From Bdellovibrionales bacterium (GTDB lineage Bacteria > Bdellovibrionota_C > UBA2361 > SZUA-149 > JAGRAN01): a DNA stretch of 34,811 bases. The stretch covers positions 1 to 34,811 of the forward strand of contig JAGRAN010000017.1 of NCBI GenBank assembly GCA_020434585.1, written 5' to 3'. Shown here piece after piece: positions 25,495 to 33,785 of this stretch. Each line of letters opens with the position of its first letter. Position 1 is the stretch's first letter. The notes below the pieces were generated by a model. The model had not been told where the DNA came from, searched no databases, and saw only the letters and a list, made by a program, of their open reading frames with translations. A program made the translations under genes and the position numbers.

Positions 25495-25686
25495 ATGCCA
25501 CAAGGTAAAGTTAAATGGTTTGATGATCAAAAAGGTTATGGCTTTATTCAGCAGGAGAGCGGTGACGATATTTTCGTTCATCACTCCGAAGTAGAAGGCG
25601 GAGTCCTTAAAGAAGGACAAGATGTAAGTTTTGAAGTTGGTGAAGGCCGAAAAGGCCCATGCGCAGTGAAGGTAAATCCTCGCTAG
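25495..25686 (+). CDS. CspA-family cold-shock protein
   Basis: This 63-residue protein is a single cold-shock domain with both RNA-binding motifs: RNP1 as KGYGFI and RNP2 as DIFVHHS. It starts MPQGKVKWFDDQ, with the usual aromatic surface. Such proteins bind single-stranded RNA or DNA and loosen RNA structure at low temperature or in stationary phase. GGAGG lies 9 nt upstream of the ATG. It is slightly shorter than E. coli CspA (70 residues), which is normal for the family. It stands alone. Confidence 0.95.
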   Translation: MPQGKVKWFDDQKGYGFIQQESGDDIFVHHSEVEGGVLKEGQDVSFEVGEGRKGPCAVKVNPR

Positions 25687-25837
25687 CGGTTCTATTTCTA
25701 TAGCCTGCTGTCTTGGGGTGAGGATCATACTTCGCCCTGGGTCAGAGCAGTTTCGGCGCTGATTCTTCGATTAAAAGTTTGCGCTCATCGCTCCATCTTG
25801 AGCGCTACGCCGGTCTGTTGAGTCTTTGGAGAGTCAG

Positions 25838-27124
25838 ATGACACGCAGGCAGCTCTGTCTGTTTACGCTTGGCCAGGTCGGAATGATGAGCCTGGCCCGC
25901 TATTTTTTTCAGTGGATCATAAAATACTCTACTACGTCGACTGCTGACGGCACCTTGTTTGCAGCCGGAGCGGTTGGAGCGGTACTGCTTGGATTCCGTT
26001 TGTTCGACGGAGTAACGGATCCCTTTGCCGGTGCTTTAAGTGACTACTGGGTCAGTAAAGGAAAAAGGCGCAAGCAGCTGCTGCTTTTCACCCTGCTTCT
26101 TCCGGGCATCGGATTGGCGCTCTGCTTTTTGCCAACTGAGGCAATGAATGCCGCGGGGCGCTGGGGACTTATGGTTCTTGGCATGTTTTTATTTTTTGTG
26201 GGCTACACCTTTTACGCGATTCCGTATTGGAGCCTCATTGACGACTACTCTCGGGGGGATGCGAACCTGCGCCGGCATTTGTCTAATCTGCTTGGAGCGG
26301 GGCTGCTTATAGCCACAGGGATTGGATTTGTGCTCTCGCCAGTTCTTGTTGAGCAAGTCGGTTACTTTTACGGTGCGTGTATTTTTGCAGTTCTGGCTTC
26401 GATCGGAATGATTGGACCGGTAATGGCTGATCCGCAAAACGAGCAAGATGCGCCGCCGATAGATCACAGTGCTGACTTTGCCCCCGCATCAGCGTTCCTT
26501 CAAGCTTTTCGACAGCCGCGATTCTTAGGTTTAGTGTTGTTGCTTGGCGGATCGCAAATGTCGCTTACAATAATGACTTCGGCCGCTCCATTTATTGCGG
26601 TAGATCTGCTGAAAGGTACAGAGCAAGACGTCAGTCTGCTGCTTGGACCACTGCTTGGAGCTGCGCTGCCCTGCTTTCTATTTGCACCGCGATTGTCGAG
26701 TCGGTTCGGCTGGGAAAAAGTCCTTGTAATTTCTTCAATCTTGTTAGGCGTAGTGTACTGCACGGCGACGCTAGTTGGCTCAAGTATCATCGGTTCACCT
26801 TTCACTACAGCGATGTTGATTTTTGTCTGCGGCGGCCCAATGGTCGCTTTTTTGCTGGCACTTGAGGGTGAGGCGATTACTGACTGTGCTAAGGCTGCGG
26901 GCGGCGATTCGGTAAGCATGTTTTTCGGAGTCTACAACTTGGTGGTAAAGGCGATGAACGGCATCGCGATTTTTATTGCCGGAGTTTTTGCGGAAATGTC
27001 GCGCGGAGCGTACGGCGACCAGGCGATTCGCTGGATGATACTTGCCGCGGGCGCCAGCTTGTTTGTCGGGATGGCGGCCTATGTAGTGATTGTCCGTCGG
27101 AGACTTCAGCCGCACCCGTCTTGA
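25838..27124 (+). CDS. MFS transporter, GPH/MelB-like
   Basis: This 428-residue protein has twelve predicted membrane segments and the MelB-type marks of the glycoside-pentoside-hexuronide group: FRLFDGVTDPFAGALSD with its paired Asp residues in the second helix region, then KGKRRKQLL, and a YTFYAIPYWSL stretch. These carriers move sugars or other small molecules with Na+ or H+ across the inner membrane. The frame opens 4 codons earlier at TTG, but GGAGAG lies 5 nt before the ATG used. The substrate cannot be read from the sequence. It has no operon partner on either side. Confidence 0.85.
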   Translation: MTRRQLCLFTLGQVGMMSLARYFFQWIIKYSTTSTADGTLFAAGAVGAVLLGFRLFDGVTDPFAGALSDYWVSKGKRRKQLLLFTLLLPGIGLALCFLPTEAMNAAGRWGLMVLGMFLFFVGYTFYAIPYWSLIDDYSRGDANLRRHLSNLLGAGLLIATGIGFVLSPVLVEQVGYFYGACIFAVLASIGMIGPVMADPQNEQDAPPIDHSADFAPASAFLQAFRQPRFLGLVLLLGGSQMSLTIMTSAAPFIAVDLLKGTEQDVSLLLGPLLGAALPCFLFAPRLSSRFGWEKVLVISSILLGVVYCTATLVGSSIIGSPFTTAMLIFVCGGPMVAFLLALEGEAITDCAKAAGGDSVSMFFGVYNLVVKAMNGIAIFIAGVFAEMSRGAYGDQAIRWMILAAGASLFVGMAAYVVIVRRRLQPHPS

Positions 27125-27234
27125 GGAAAAGTCTTAAATTACAGACCGTTACGGCGTTTACCAGAGACTTTGCTTAGAATCTGTCATCCTAAGTACACTA
27201 TATTATCGGGGTGGGTTTGCGCCCCAAGGTTTTT

Positions 27235-28185
27235 ATGACGCTGAACCAAATAAATTATCTAAACATCGTGCTGATGTTTATCTCATGTGCTTTCGCGTTC
27301 TACATGCCTTATGAGGCGTTTTTATTCTCCTATGCCGTGCTTGGCCCCCTTCACTACCTGACTGAAATCTCGTGGCTTCATGACCGTAATTATTTTACCT
27401 CGGGAAAGTACGACTACCTGTTTCTGATCGTCCCTGCATTCCCCGTCGCCCTGGGCCTGGATTATCAACTGCTTCCCGGTGTTTTCAGCAATACACTGTT
27501 GGTTTGGATCGCATTTGCGAGCGCCCTGGGAATGGTGCTGTTTAAGCGACCGCTGCAAAAAATATTGTTGGGAGTTGCTGTCTTTTTCTGTGGGATGGTG
27601 CTTTCTGGTGTGCCGGGCTTCAGCATGATTATTTCTCTGATGCTGCCGACCATCATTCATGTCTATGTTTTTACCGGTTTGTTTATTCTTTATGGTGCGT
27701 TGAAGAGTGACAGCTTCTCAGGCTATCTTTCGTTCGCCGTTTTCCTGTTTTGTGGGTTGATATTTTTTATATTCACCCCGCCCGCGGAACATTACATTCT
27801 CGGCAGCTATGTGAAGAATGCAATTGAACCGTTTAAGCCGGTGCAGGCAGAGTTGGTGCGTATGTTCGGACTCGAAGGGTCCTGGGACGTGCTCGTTGCG
27901 GTAATGCGCTTTATTGCGTTTGCCTATACCTATCACTATCTAAATTGGTTTTCGAAAACCAAAGTCATTGGTTGGCACGAGATTTCCCGTGATCGCTTGA
28001 TACTAATTGTGACTGGTTGGATATTTGCGGTTACCCTGTACGCCTTCAATTACACGGTAGGACTGGTCGCGTTGCTCCTCCTAAGTTTCCTACATGTTTT
28101 ACTGGAGTTTCCCCTTAACCACGTTTCGATTGTGGGAATAGGCCGCGAGCTCAATAAAAGATTCGCCTCTTCCGCCAATTCCTAA
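27235..28185 (+). CDS. Histidine-rich polytopic membrane protein
   Basis: This 316-residue protein has about nine hydrophobic segments. Histidines sit in or near the membrane in a regular set: GPLHYLTEISWLHD (His40, His49), TIIHVYVF (142), TYHYLNWF (234), GWHEI (248) and FLHVLLEFPLNH (287, 296). Such a pattern suits a membrane di-iron or other metal enzyme. The Brp/Blh carotenoid-cleaving family is the nearest in style, but I cannot claim membership. AAGG lies 6 nt before the ATG; a GTG eight codons upstream is possible but has no SD. It precedes the stator-like operon by 99 nt on the same strand, so co-transcription is possible. Confidence 0.55.
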   Translation: MTLNQINYLNIVLMFISCAFAFYMPYEAFLFSYAVLGPLHYLTEISWLHDRNYFTSGKYDYLFLIVPAFPVALGLDYQLLPGVFSNTLLVWIAFASALGMVLFKRPLQKILLGVAVFFCGMVLSGVPGFSMIISLMLPTIIHVYVFTGLFILYGALKSDSFSGYLSFAVFLFCGLIFFIFTPPAEHYILGSYVKNAIEPFKPVQAELVRMFGLEGSWDVLVAVMRFIAFAYTYHYLNWFSKTKVIGWHEISRDRLILIVTGWIFAVTLYAFNYTVGLVALLLLSFLHVLLEFPLNHVSIVGIGRELNKRFASSANS

Positions 28186-28284
28186 GGGCTAGCCCGGGCT
28201 GTCCTCATATGAATTTAATGTAGCATCTGCTATTAGGTTCGACTTAGGTCGAAGCGGTAGTCGCATATTGAGGAGTATCGAGCT

Positions 28285-29106
28285 ATGGCAGAATCTTCCC
28301 TCGTCTCGGGTTTCTTTAAAGTTCCGGCGGTTGCCCGTCTGACAAAGCTTCCACGAGGTCGCGTTCTAGGTTTATCTGTCGGGGCATCTTGCTTCGTTAT
28401 CGCCTTTCTTACTCTGGTTCTTCCGAAAGACAGCCAGATGGCGGTGTTTCTGCTCGACTACACAAAATTTTCTTCATTCCCTTATCCGTTTACCATTCAG
28501 AACTTGATGTATCTCTTATTCGCAGTTTGTATCGGCGAATTATTTATTCGTTCGTGGGCTGCTAAGCAGGAACTGAAGTTTCTGGGCCAACACTTTCTGC
28601 CAGAAGATGATCACTCCGTACTGCGGGCGAAAGACCTCGGTGAAATACGTCAGAGAGTGGCGCATCAGTTTACCGCTGATACGGGAATTCTGCCGTACTT
28701 AATTAATCTTTGTATTCTTCAGTTTCAAGCCAGCCGTTCGGTCGATCAAGCTGTGAGCGTAATGAACAGCAGTCTCGACTTAATAAGCCACAAAGTAGAT
28801 TTGAACTACTCGTTGACGCGCTACATCGTCTGGGCGATTCCGACTGTCGGGTTTATCGGAACAGTTGTCGGAATTGCTAACGCGTTGGGTTTTGTTAACC
28901 CCGATCATATGGATCTTGGTCAGGTGACGGGGAGTTTGAGCGTTGCCTTCAACACTACAATTATTGCCCTGGTGTTAAGCGCAATTCTTGTTTTGTTGCA
29001 GCACATCGTGCAGACCAGTGAAGAATTGGCGATGAACCGGGCAGGCGACTATTGCCTAAGAAATCTAATTAACCGTTTGTACGTCGAAAAGCAGGCGGCG
29101 GCCTAA
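28285..29106 (+). CDS. MotA/TolQ/ExbB-like channel subunit
   Basis: This 273-residue protein has four membrane segments (about 28-46, 71-90, 180-201, 217-240) around a helical cytoplasmic part. The MotA/TolQ/ExbB core is clear: YIVWAIPTVGFIGTVVGI (180-197) for the third segment, and SVAFNTTIIALVLSAILVL (219-237), with the polar Asn-Thr-Thr that lines the channel in the fourth. The family forms a ring of five around two partner helices and turns ion flow into force. The extra N-terminal 60 residues and an additional hairpin recall TolQ and ZorA. GAGGAG lies 9 nt upstream of the ATG. It is the first of a four-gene unit. Confidence 0.8.
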   Translation: MAESSLVSGFFKVPAVARLTKLPRGRVLGLSVGASCFVIAFLTLVLPKDSQMAVFLLDYTKFSSFPYPFTIQNLMYLLFAVCIGELFIRSWAAKQELKFLGQHFLPEDDHSVLRAKDLGEIRQRVAHQFTADTGILPYLINLCILQFQASRSVDQAVSVMNSSLDLISHKVDLNYSLTRYIVWAIPTVGFIGTVVGIANALGFVNPDHMDLGQVTGSLSVAFNTTIIALVLSAILVLLQHIVQTSEELAMNRAGDYCLRNLINRLYVEKQAAA

Positions 29107-29127
29107 ACAAACTCGGTTTGCTAATTT

Positions 29128-30165
29128 ATGCAGCGGCGCAACAGAGACATAAATATCTTCAGTCTATCGATGATGGATGTTATTTCCGGCGCGATGGGTG
29201 CTTTCCTGATTATTATGATTGTTCTCGCGCGCTACTACGAAGGTAATCCTGAAAACTCTGAGAGCGTAGACAAGCTGCAGCGTGAGCTTAAGAAAGCAAA
29301 AGAAAAAATCGAACAAGTCGAGAAGATGTTTCGCCAGAACGGTCGTGATATCGACGTCGACCGAATTCTGCGAGAGCTTGAAGAGGCGAGGCGCGCCATC
29401 GATGACGCTAATCGACGAATGGCAGATTTGCGTGATCGCCTTGATCAAGCAACTGCGATGAAGAATCGTCTCCAGAAGGATAACGACAAGCTGACGGAAC
29501 GCAACAACCGTCTAGAATGGCGTCTGCCGTTTATGGTAGATGCGTGGTTTGATGATTGCCGTGATGTCGACGTGAACCTGTATATATATACGAATGTTCA
29601 GGGGTCAGAAGGCAAGGTTCAACCTTACTTTGATCCAAACATCAAACAGACGACATTCTGGACTGGAGACCATTATATCGATGATCCCCTAGCGCCGGGT
29701 GCGGATATTTGGATGGTGCGCGATGTCCCGGGAGGCAACGATTACAAGCTTTACTACTATATTCCAGGCGCAAAGGCAGATGCCAAGGATTGCAAAGTCG
29801 GCGGCGGAATTTTTGGTTCAAAAATCAAAAATGATTCGCTTCCGTACATCACACTTAGCGGCAAGAAGCCTTGGGAGCTCGTTGGCTTTCTCCACTATCC
29901 TGAAGAGGGCGACTTCAATGTAGTCTTTACGGAAGCGACGGAAGAGCAGCGCGCTCAGGAGCGCGAGTTGGTAGCGGCAGCTCTTGTTAAGAAGAAGGAG
30001 GCCGAGGCCAGAAGAGCCAAGGAGAAGAAGGAAGGGAAGCCGGAAGACAATAGGCGGGTAGAGGAAAAGAAGACACCGGACGTAAAGCCTAATCCAGGAA
30101 ATCCTGTATCGATGGTTCCTGAACCGAAGCCGAATAAGAAGAGTTGGTGGAATCCATGGCGATGA
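29128..30165 (+). CDS. MotB/TolR-position partner with coiled coil and novel extracytoplasmic domain
   Basis: This 345-residue protein starts with a short basic tail and one membrane segment (17-35) reading SMMDVISGAMGAFLIIMIVL. Asp17 sits where MotB, TolR and ExbD keep the proton- or sodium-binding acid. A long coiled coil follows (about 45-131), then a compact domain rich in Tyr, Trp and Asp (about 135-270). A Lys/Glu/Arg/Ala helix (272-315) and a Pro-rich tail ending SWWNPWR come last. No OmpA/peptidoglycan-binding motif is seen, unlike MotB or ZorB. The gene starts 21 nt after the MotA-like gene and ends in an ATGA overlap with the next. Related FSLS-D membrane starts occur in uncharacterised proteins of several phyla. 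Confidence 0.7.
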   Translation: MQRRNRDINIFSLSMMDVISGAMGAFLIIMIVLARYYEGNPENSESVDKLQRELKKAKEKIEQVEKMFRQNGRDIDVDRILRELEEARRAIDDANRRMADLRDRLDQATAMKNRLQKDNDKLTERNNRLEWRLPFMVDAWFDDCRDVDVNLYIYTNVQGSEGKVQPYFDPNIKQTTFWTGDHYIDDPLAPGADIWMVRDVPGGNDYKLYYYIPGAKADAKDCKVGGGIFGSKIKNDSLPYITLSGKKPWELVGFLHYPEEGDFNVVFTEATEEQRAQERELVAAALVKKKEAEARRAKEKKEGKPEDNRRVEEKKTPDVKPNPGNPVSMVPEPKPNKKSWWNPWR

Positions 30166-30833
30166 CAAACGAAGCCTCAATGAAAATGCATCGCTGCGTC
30201 TGCGGCGAGGTTTATGATTTGCTCAAGCACAAAAAGTGCCCTGAGTGTGGGGCCGCAAAGGATTCCGGCTCGCCGGCGGCTGCACCGGAGCAGCAGTCAA
30301 CCCAGTCAGATTCCACGCTGCCCGTATCTGCCCAAGAGCGAGACTGGAAAAAAATCTGCATCGGGATTGGTGTCGCGTTAGTTCTGTACTTAATGCTTCG
30401 AGGCGGTTCCAGCAATTCTTCGAGCACCAACAAGTCCATTCACGGCGATGAAACACCTGTTGCAAACTTAGACATGTCCGACTCACCGCTCGGTAAACTT
30501 GGCGCACAGGCTTACAGCGGAGTGGATTACTCCGTCACTGACGGCGTTGTGGACCCCAAGTTAGTTGGAACATGGATTCAAACTGTTAAGACGATGAATG
30601 GCGACGAGTCTTGGCAGATCGAAATTGACTCAGACGGCAGCTATGCTTTTAAAACCTCAGGCACAATGGTGTCTGTTCAGCACAACGGTGAGTTTTCAGC
30701 TGAGAACGGCAAGTGGAAGCTTAGTTCGAGTAACACTGGCTGGAAGGACGGCGGAAGCTATTCAGTCCCGCGTCCCGACCTTTTTGTGATGATGGGAGCT
30801 CTCGGCACTGGCCAGTGGAGGAAGGCCGAGTGA
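30162..30833 (+). CDS. Zinc-ribbon, single-TM protein with extracytoplasmic beta domain (paralogue 1)
   Basis: This 223-residue protein begins with a zinc ribbon: Cys12, Cys14, Cys26, Cys29 (CxC-x11-CxxC, within HRCVCGEVYD and KCPECGAA). A low-complexity linker, one membrane segment (about 65-80) and a C-terminal domain (from about 130) follow. The last domain has GTW, a Tyr-x-Phe strand, NGKW and WKDGGSYSV, like small lipocalin-type folds. The ATG forms ATGA with the upstream stop; another ATG two codons earlier is possible. I know no named family. It shares its order of domains and the same key residues with the next gene, so both come from one duplication. Confidence 0.7.
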   Translation: MTNEASMKMHRCVCGEVYDLLKHKKCPECGAAKDSGSPAAAPEQQSTQSDSTLPVSAQERDWKKICIGIGVALVLYLMLRGGSSNSSSTNKSIHGDETPVANLDMSDSPLGKLGAQAYSGVDYSVTDGVVDPKLVGTWIQTVKTMNGDESWQIEIDSDGSYAFKTSGTMVSVQHNGEFSAENGKWKLSSSNTGWKDGGSYSVPRPDLFVMMGALGTGQWRKAE

Positions 30834-31702
30834 GTCCTAGTAAGCGCGGCATGCCTTATGGCGAGCCGCTTGATAGCGCCATTGAAACTAGTCGGCTTGT
30901 GCGCTGCTCATGTGCGGAAATTTATGACAGTCTGCATACTCCCAAGTGTCCCGCTTGCGGCGCGGTGCCTCCTACGCAGCCCTCCCTAGTTTCAGACGAT
31001 TCTCCCAGCGTGCCTACGGTGACTCAGGGAAGCAAGGCAGCTCTGCCGCCGGAGACCCCGGAATGGATCTGGAAAGCTGGCGCGGCGGCGGCAGCGCTGT
31101 TGATGTTAGTTATGGTGGTGAAGGACATACGAGCGTGCAATCCGCCTGTTGCGATGCACGAAACTGCGCAGCTCCCGGAGACAAAGTCAGCGAAGGGGCA
31201 GGAAGCCCAGCCCAAGCAGCAAGACGCTTTGCTGCCAGCGGTAGATCCAAAACCAATTCCCAACAAACTTCCGATGCGTATTCTCGATATTCAGATTATC
31301 GGAGAATGGGAGGCGCAGATTTCCACAAAGGAGGGGCTGCAACCTGCAAAGCTGAGTGTCAAGCACGACCAGCACTACTCGTTCGTTCTGCAGAGCCCGA
31401 CGCACTCCTGGACACATTCGGGAACAATTTACACCAGCAACGGTAAATATTTTATGGAAGAGCAGCAACCGCATGGCGGTCGGGGCGGAAATATGTGGAA
31501 AGATTCCGGCCCTTACACTATTCACAACATCAACTCGTTCTCTACCAACGGTTCCTTAAAGGTAACGTGGAACAGGGTGAACACTCAGCCGGCTCCACGC
31601 GCACAGAAGCAGTCCAAGAAAGGCTGGCCGTTAAAGAAGCTATGGGGAGGAGGGGATGACTACTGGAACAGTTCTGGAAGCAGCCGCGGCGTTCGGCGCT
31701 AG
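30830..31702 (+). CDS. Zinc-ribbon, single-TM protein with extracytoplasmic beta domain (paralogue 2)
   Basis: This 290-residue protein has the same plan as the preceding one: a zinc ribbon at Cys26, Cys28, Cys40, Cys43 with the same CxC-x11-CxxC spacing, a membrane segment (about 82-98), a Pro/Gln linker and a C-terminal domain. That domain has GEW, Tyr-x-Phe, NGKY and WKDSGPYTI at matching places. A basic, Trp-containing tail is added. The GTG start overlaps the preceding stop (GTGA), with GGAGGAAGG just upstream. It closes the four-gene unit; 123 nt separate it from the next gene. Function unknown. Confidence 0.7.
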   Translation: MSPSKRGMPYGEPLDSAIETSRLVRCSCAEIYDSLHTPKCPACGAVPPTQPSLVSDDSPSVPTVTQGSKAALPPETPEWIWKAGAAAAALLMLVMVVKDIRACNPPVAMHETAQLPETKSAKGQEAQPKQQDALLPAVDPKPIPNKLPMRILDIQIIGEWEAQISTKEGLQPAKLSVKHDQHYSFVLQSPTHSWTHSGTIYTSNGKYFMEEQQPHGGRGGNMWKDSGPYTIHNINSFSTNGSLKVTWNRVNTQPAPRAQKQSKKGWPLKKLWGGGDDYWNSSGSSRGVRR

Positions 31703-31825
31703 ACTGCTGCTGTGTCCAATTAAGCCCAAGAAAATACTCGGCGTTTGTTAACTTTCAAATCGAAACCACAGCGCCCGCTGCTGAGACTTTCTTTATTGGA
31801 ACGCTGCTAATATACTGCCGCGGAT

Positions 31826-33691
31826 ATGAACGCCCAGCCTGACAGAAAGCCGCAACCTGCTGAACGTGATTCGTCGGCCGCGCTGCCCCGTTTAACTATT
31901 GCTGAAACTCAGCTTCCCGGCTCGGCCCTTCAGCTCTTGCCTGGTGTTAAGCGCAAACTTGAACTTAACGAACGTGCTTGTCGCTGGCAGCACAGTTTTG
32001 CGGCGGCGGAACTGCAGCATGACACTGTTTCGCTGGTCGCATTTAGCGGCTCTGTTTCAGAGAAAAATATCGACCTTCTTCTGCAGTCAGCGGCATGCCA
32101 GAGTTTACAGCCGGAGCAATTGATTTTATTCGGACTAAATCAGGAGAAGCTGGCGGAGTTTGAATCTAAATATCCAATCTTAAATGGTCGGCTCGCCGCG
32201 GTACCTCGAGCTGACGATAACATTACCGAAGCCCTGTCGTCGCTCGTAGTCAATCTTCCCTCGCGTTACGTCGTTTTATTAGATCAAGGATTGATCTTGA
32301 ATCCACAGGCGTTGTTCATCGCCGTGAAGAATGCGGTTCTCAGTCAGTCCAGTATGCTGTTTAGCAATCACCTGTTGCTGCGCGATAGTCTTAAGCTCGC
32401 ATCTAAATACATCAGGCGCTCGCTACCGGGGCCGTATGACATGCTCTCGTTCGATCATACCGGCGGATTCTTATGTTTCGAACGCGATTTTTTGGAGCAG
32501 CTGCTGAATAGCGAGCGGCCGCATATCACCGAAGACAAAACTTTCTTTTGGGCGCTCTCTGCGGCTGCTCAGCGCTCGGCTTCACGCGTTGAGCTCGTTC
32601 CCCTATCCTTATCTTTCGAGGCGCTTGGCTCGTTTGAAAATAGAAAACCCTCGACTGAATCAGTGCTAAGCCTTTCATCCGAGTTGACCAAGGCTCAGGG
32701 GTTGGAGCTTCGAACTATGCACAGTGAGGAAATCGGACTGCTTAAAGCGCGGGGCGCCAGTCCAGTGCTGCAGCCAGCTGACGGAACTTTGAATATTGTA
32801 ATTCCGTTTCGCGATCAAGCTGACGATACAATTAAGTGTTTGAAGTCACTACTTCGACAAATTCTGCCGGGCAAAGCAATAGTTTCTCTCGTTAACAACA
32901 ACTCCTCTCCCGAAGAGCTGGCTAAAATTGAGAAATTTGTTGAGGCGAATTTTCCTGAGCCGTTCAAAGTCAATGTTGTCACGGACTCAGCGTATTTTAA
33001 CTTTGCCCGCCTGATTAATGTTGGGTCCCGCGCAGCGGAGTCGGATTTCATTCTTTGGCTGAATAATGACGTAGAATTAATCGACGAGAACTGTATCGCG
33101 GCCCTTTTGGGATGGATGCAGCCGCCGGATGTTGGAATAGTCGGCGGCAAACTGTTCTATCCTGATGGAAGCGTGCAAAGTGGCGGAATTATTTTCAGCT
33201 CACTCGGGCCCAAAAATGTTGATTCGCCGGGTGAGTATCAGGATGTTTGCCGCGAGATTGACGGCGTCTCTTTTGCAATGGCACTTGTTCGCCGCCAAAC
33301 ATTTGATGAGTTGGGCGGACTTGACGAATTTGTATGTCCTAACGGCTTTGGCGATGCGCTTTTCTGCGAAACTGCTCGAGATCAAGGGTGGCGCACTATG
33401 TACGTCCCTCGAGCAACAGCCTTTCATTACGAGTCTAAAAGCCGCAAAGAGCAAGTGGAAGATCAGGAGCGGTTTGAACTATCGCTCGCAGGAATTGAGA
33501 CGGCTGAGCGATACCGGGAGTTTCATTCTGAACGGCGAGCTGAAGAGTTCGATATTCTTGCCAGTGAGCCAATCGATCGTCTTGCAGCAATTCTGCTGAA
33601 CAACAAGCCAGCTCGGCGTTTCCTAAATATCTTTGCAACGCCGATTATCGAGCTGGGACGATTCGCTAAGAATTCATACTTTAGCCGCTGA
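31826..33691 (+). CDS. Glycosyltransferase with two GT2-type domains
   Basis: This 621-residue protein has a C-terminal GT2 domain: NIVIPFRDQADDT, NNNSS, the metal-binding LNNDVEL, and a late GFGDALFCETARDQGW acceptor region followed by HYESKSR. The set is typical of rhamnosyl- and exopolysaccharide transferases. The N-terminal 300 residues seem to be a second, worn GT-A domain: LVAFSG at the start of the fold, VVLLDQGLIL in place of the DxD, then GGFLCFERDFLEQL. That copy probably lacks activity. It probably adds sugars to a surface polymer. It stands alone, 123 nt after the stator-like operon and 94 nt before the phosphatase gene. Confidence 0.8.
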   Translation: MNAQPDRKPQPAERDSSAALPRLTIAETQLPGSALQLLPGVKRKLELNERACRWQHSFAAAELQHDTVSLVAFSGSVSEKNIDLLLQSAACQSLQPEQLILFGLNQEKLAEFESKYPILNGRLAAVPRADDNITEALSSLVVNLPSRYVVLLDQGLILNPQALFIAVKNAVLSQSSMLFSNHLLLRDSLKLASKYIRRSLPGPYDMLSFDHTGGFLCFERDFLEQLLNSERPHITEDKTFFWALSAAAQRSASRVELVPLSLSFEALGSFENRKPSTESVLSLSSELTKAQGLELRTMHSEEIGLLKARGASPVLQPADGTLNIVIPFRDQADDTIKCLKSLLRQILPGKAIVSLVNNNSSPEELAKIEKFVEANFPEPFKVNVVTDSAYFNFARLINVGSRAAESDFILWLNNDVELIDENCIAALLGWMQPPDVGIVGGKLFYPDGSVQSGGIIFSSLGPKNVDSPGEYQDVCREIDGVSFAMALVRRQTFDELGGLDEFVCPNGFGDALFCETARDQGWRTMYVPRATAFHYESKSRKEQVEDQERFELSLAGIETAERYREFHSERRAEEFDILASEPIDRLAAILLNNKPARRFLNIFATPIIELGRFAKNSYFSR

Positions 33692-33785
33692 CCACTTTGA
33701 GTTGACGGGATTTGACTGTTAGGTAAGTTTTTCTAGAGTTGCATAGCTTGAGCTTGCATGGGTATCGGGCTATCTTAGCTGGACC

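Noticed and set aside
28285-30165. Zorya ZorA/ZorB defence pair
   Set aside because: The MotA-like protein and membrane Asp fit, but the partner lacks an OmpA-type domain and there is no ZorC, ZorD or ZorE nearby.
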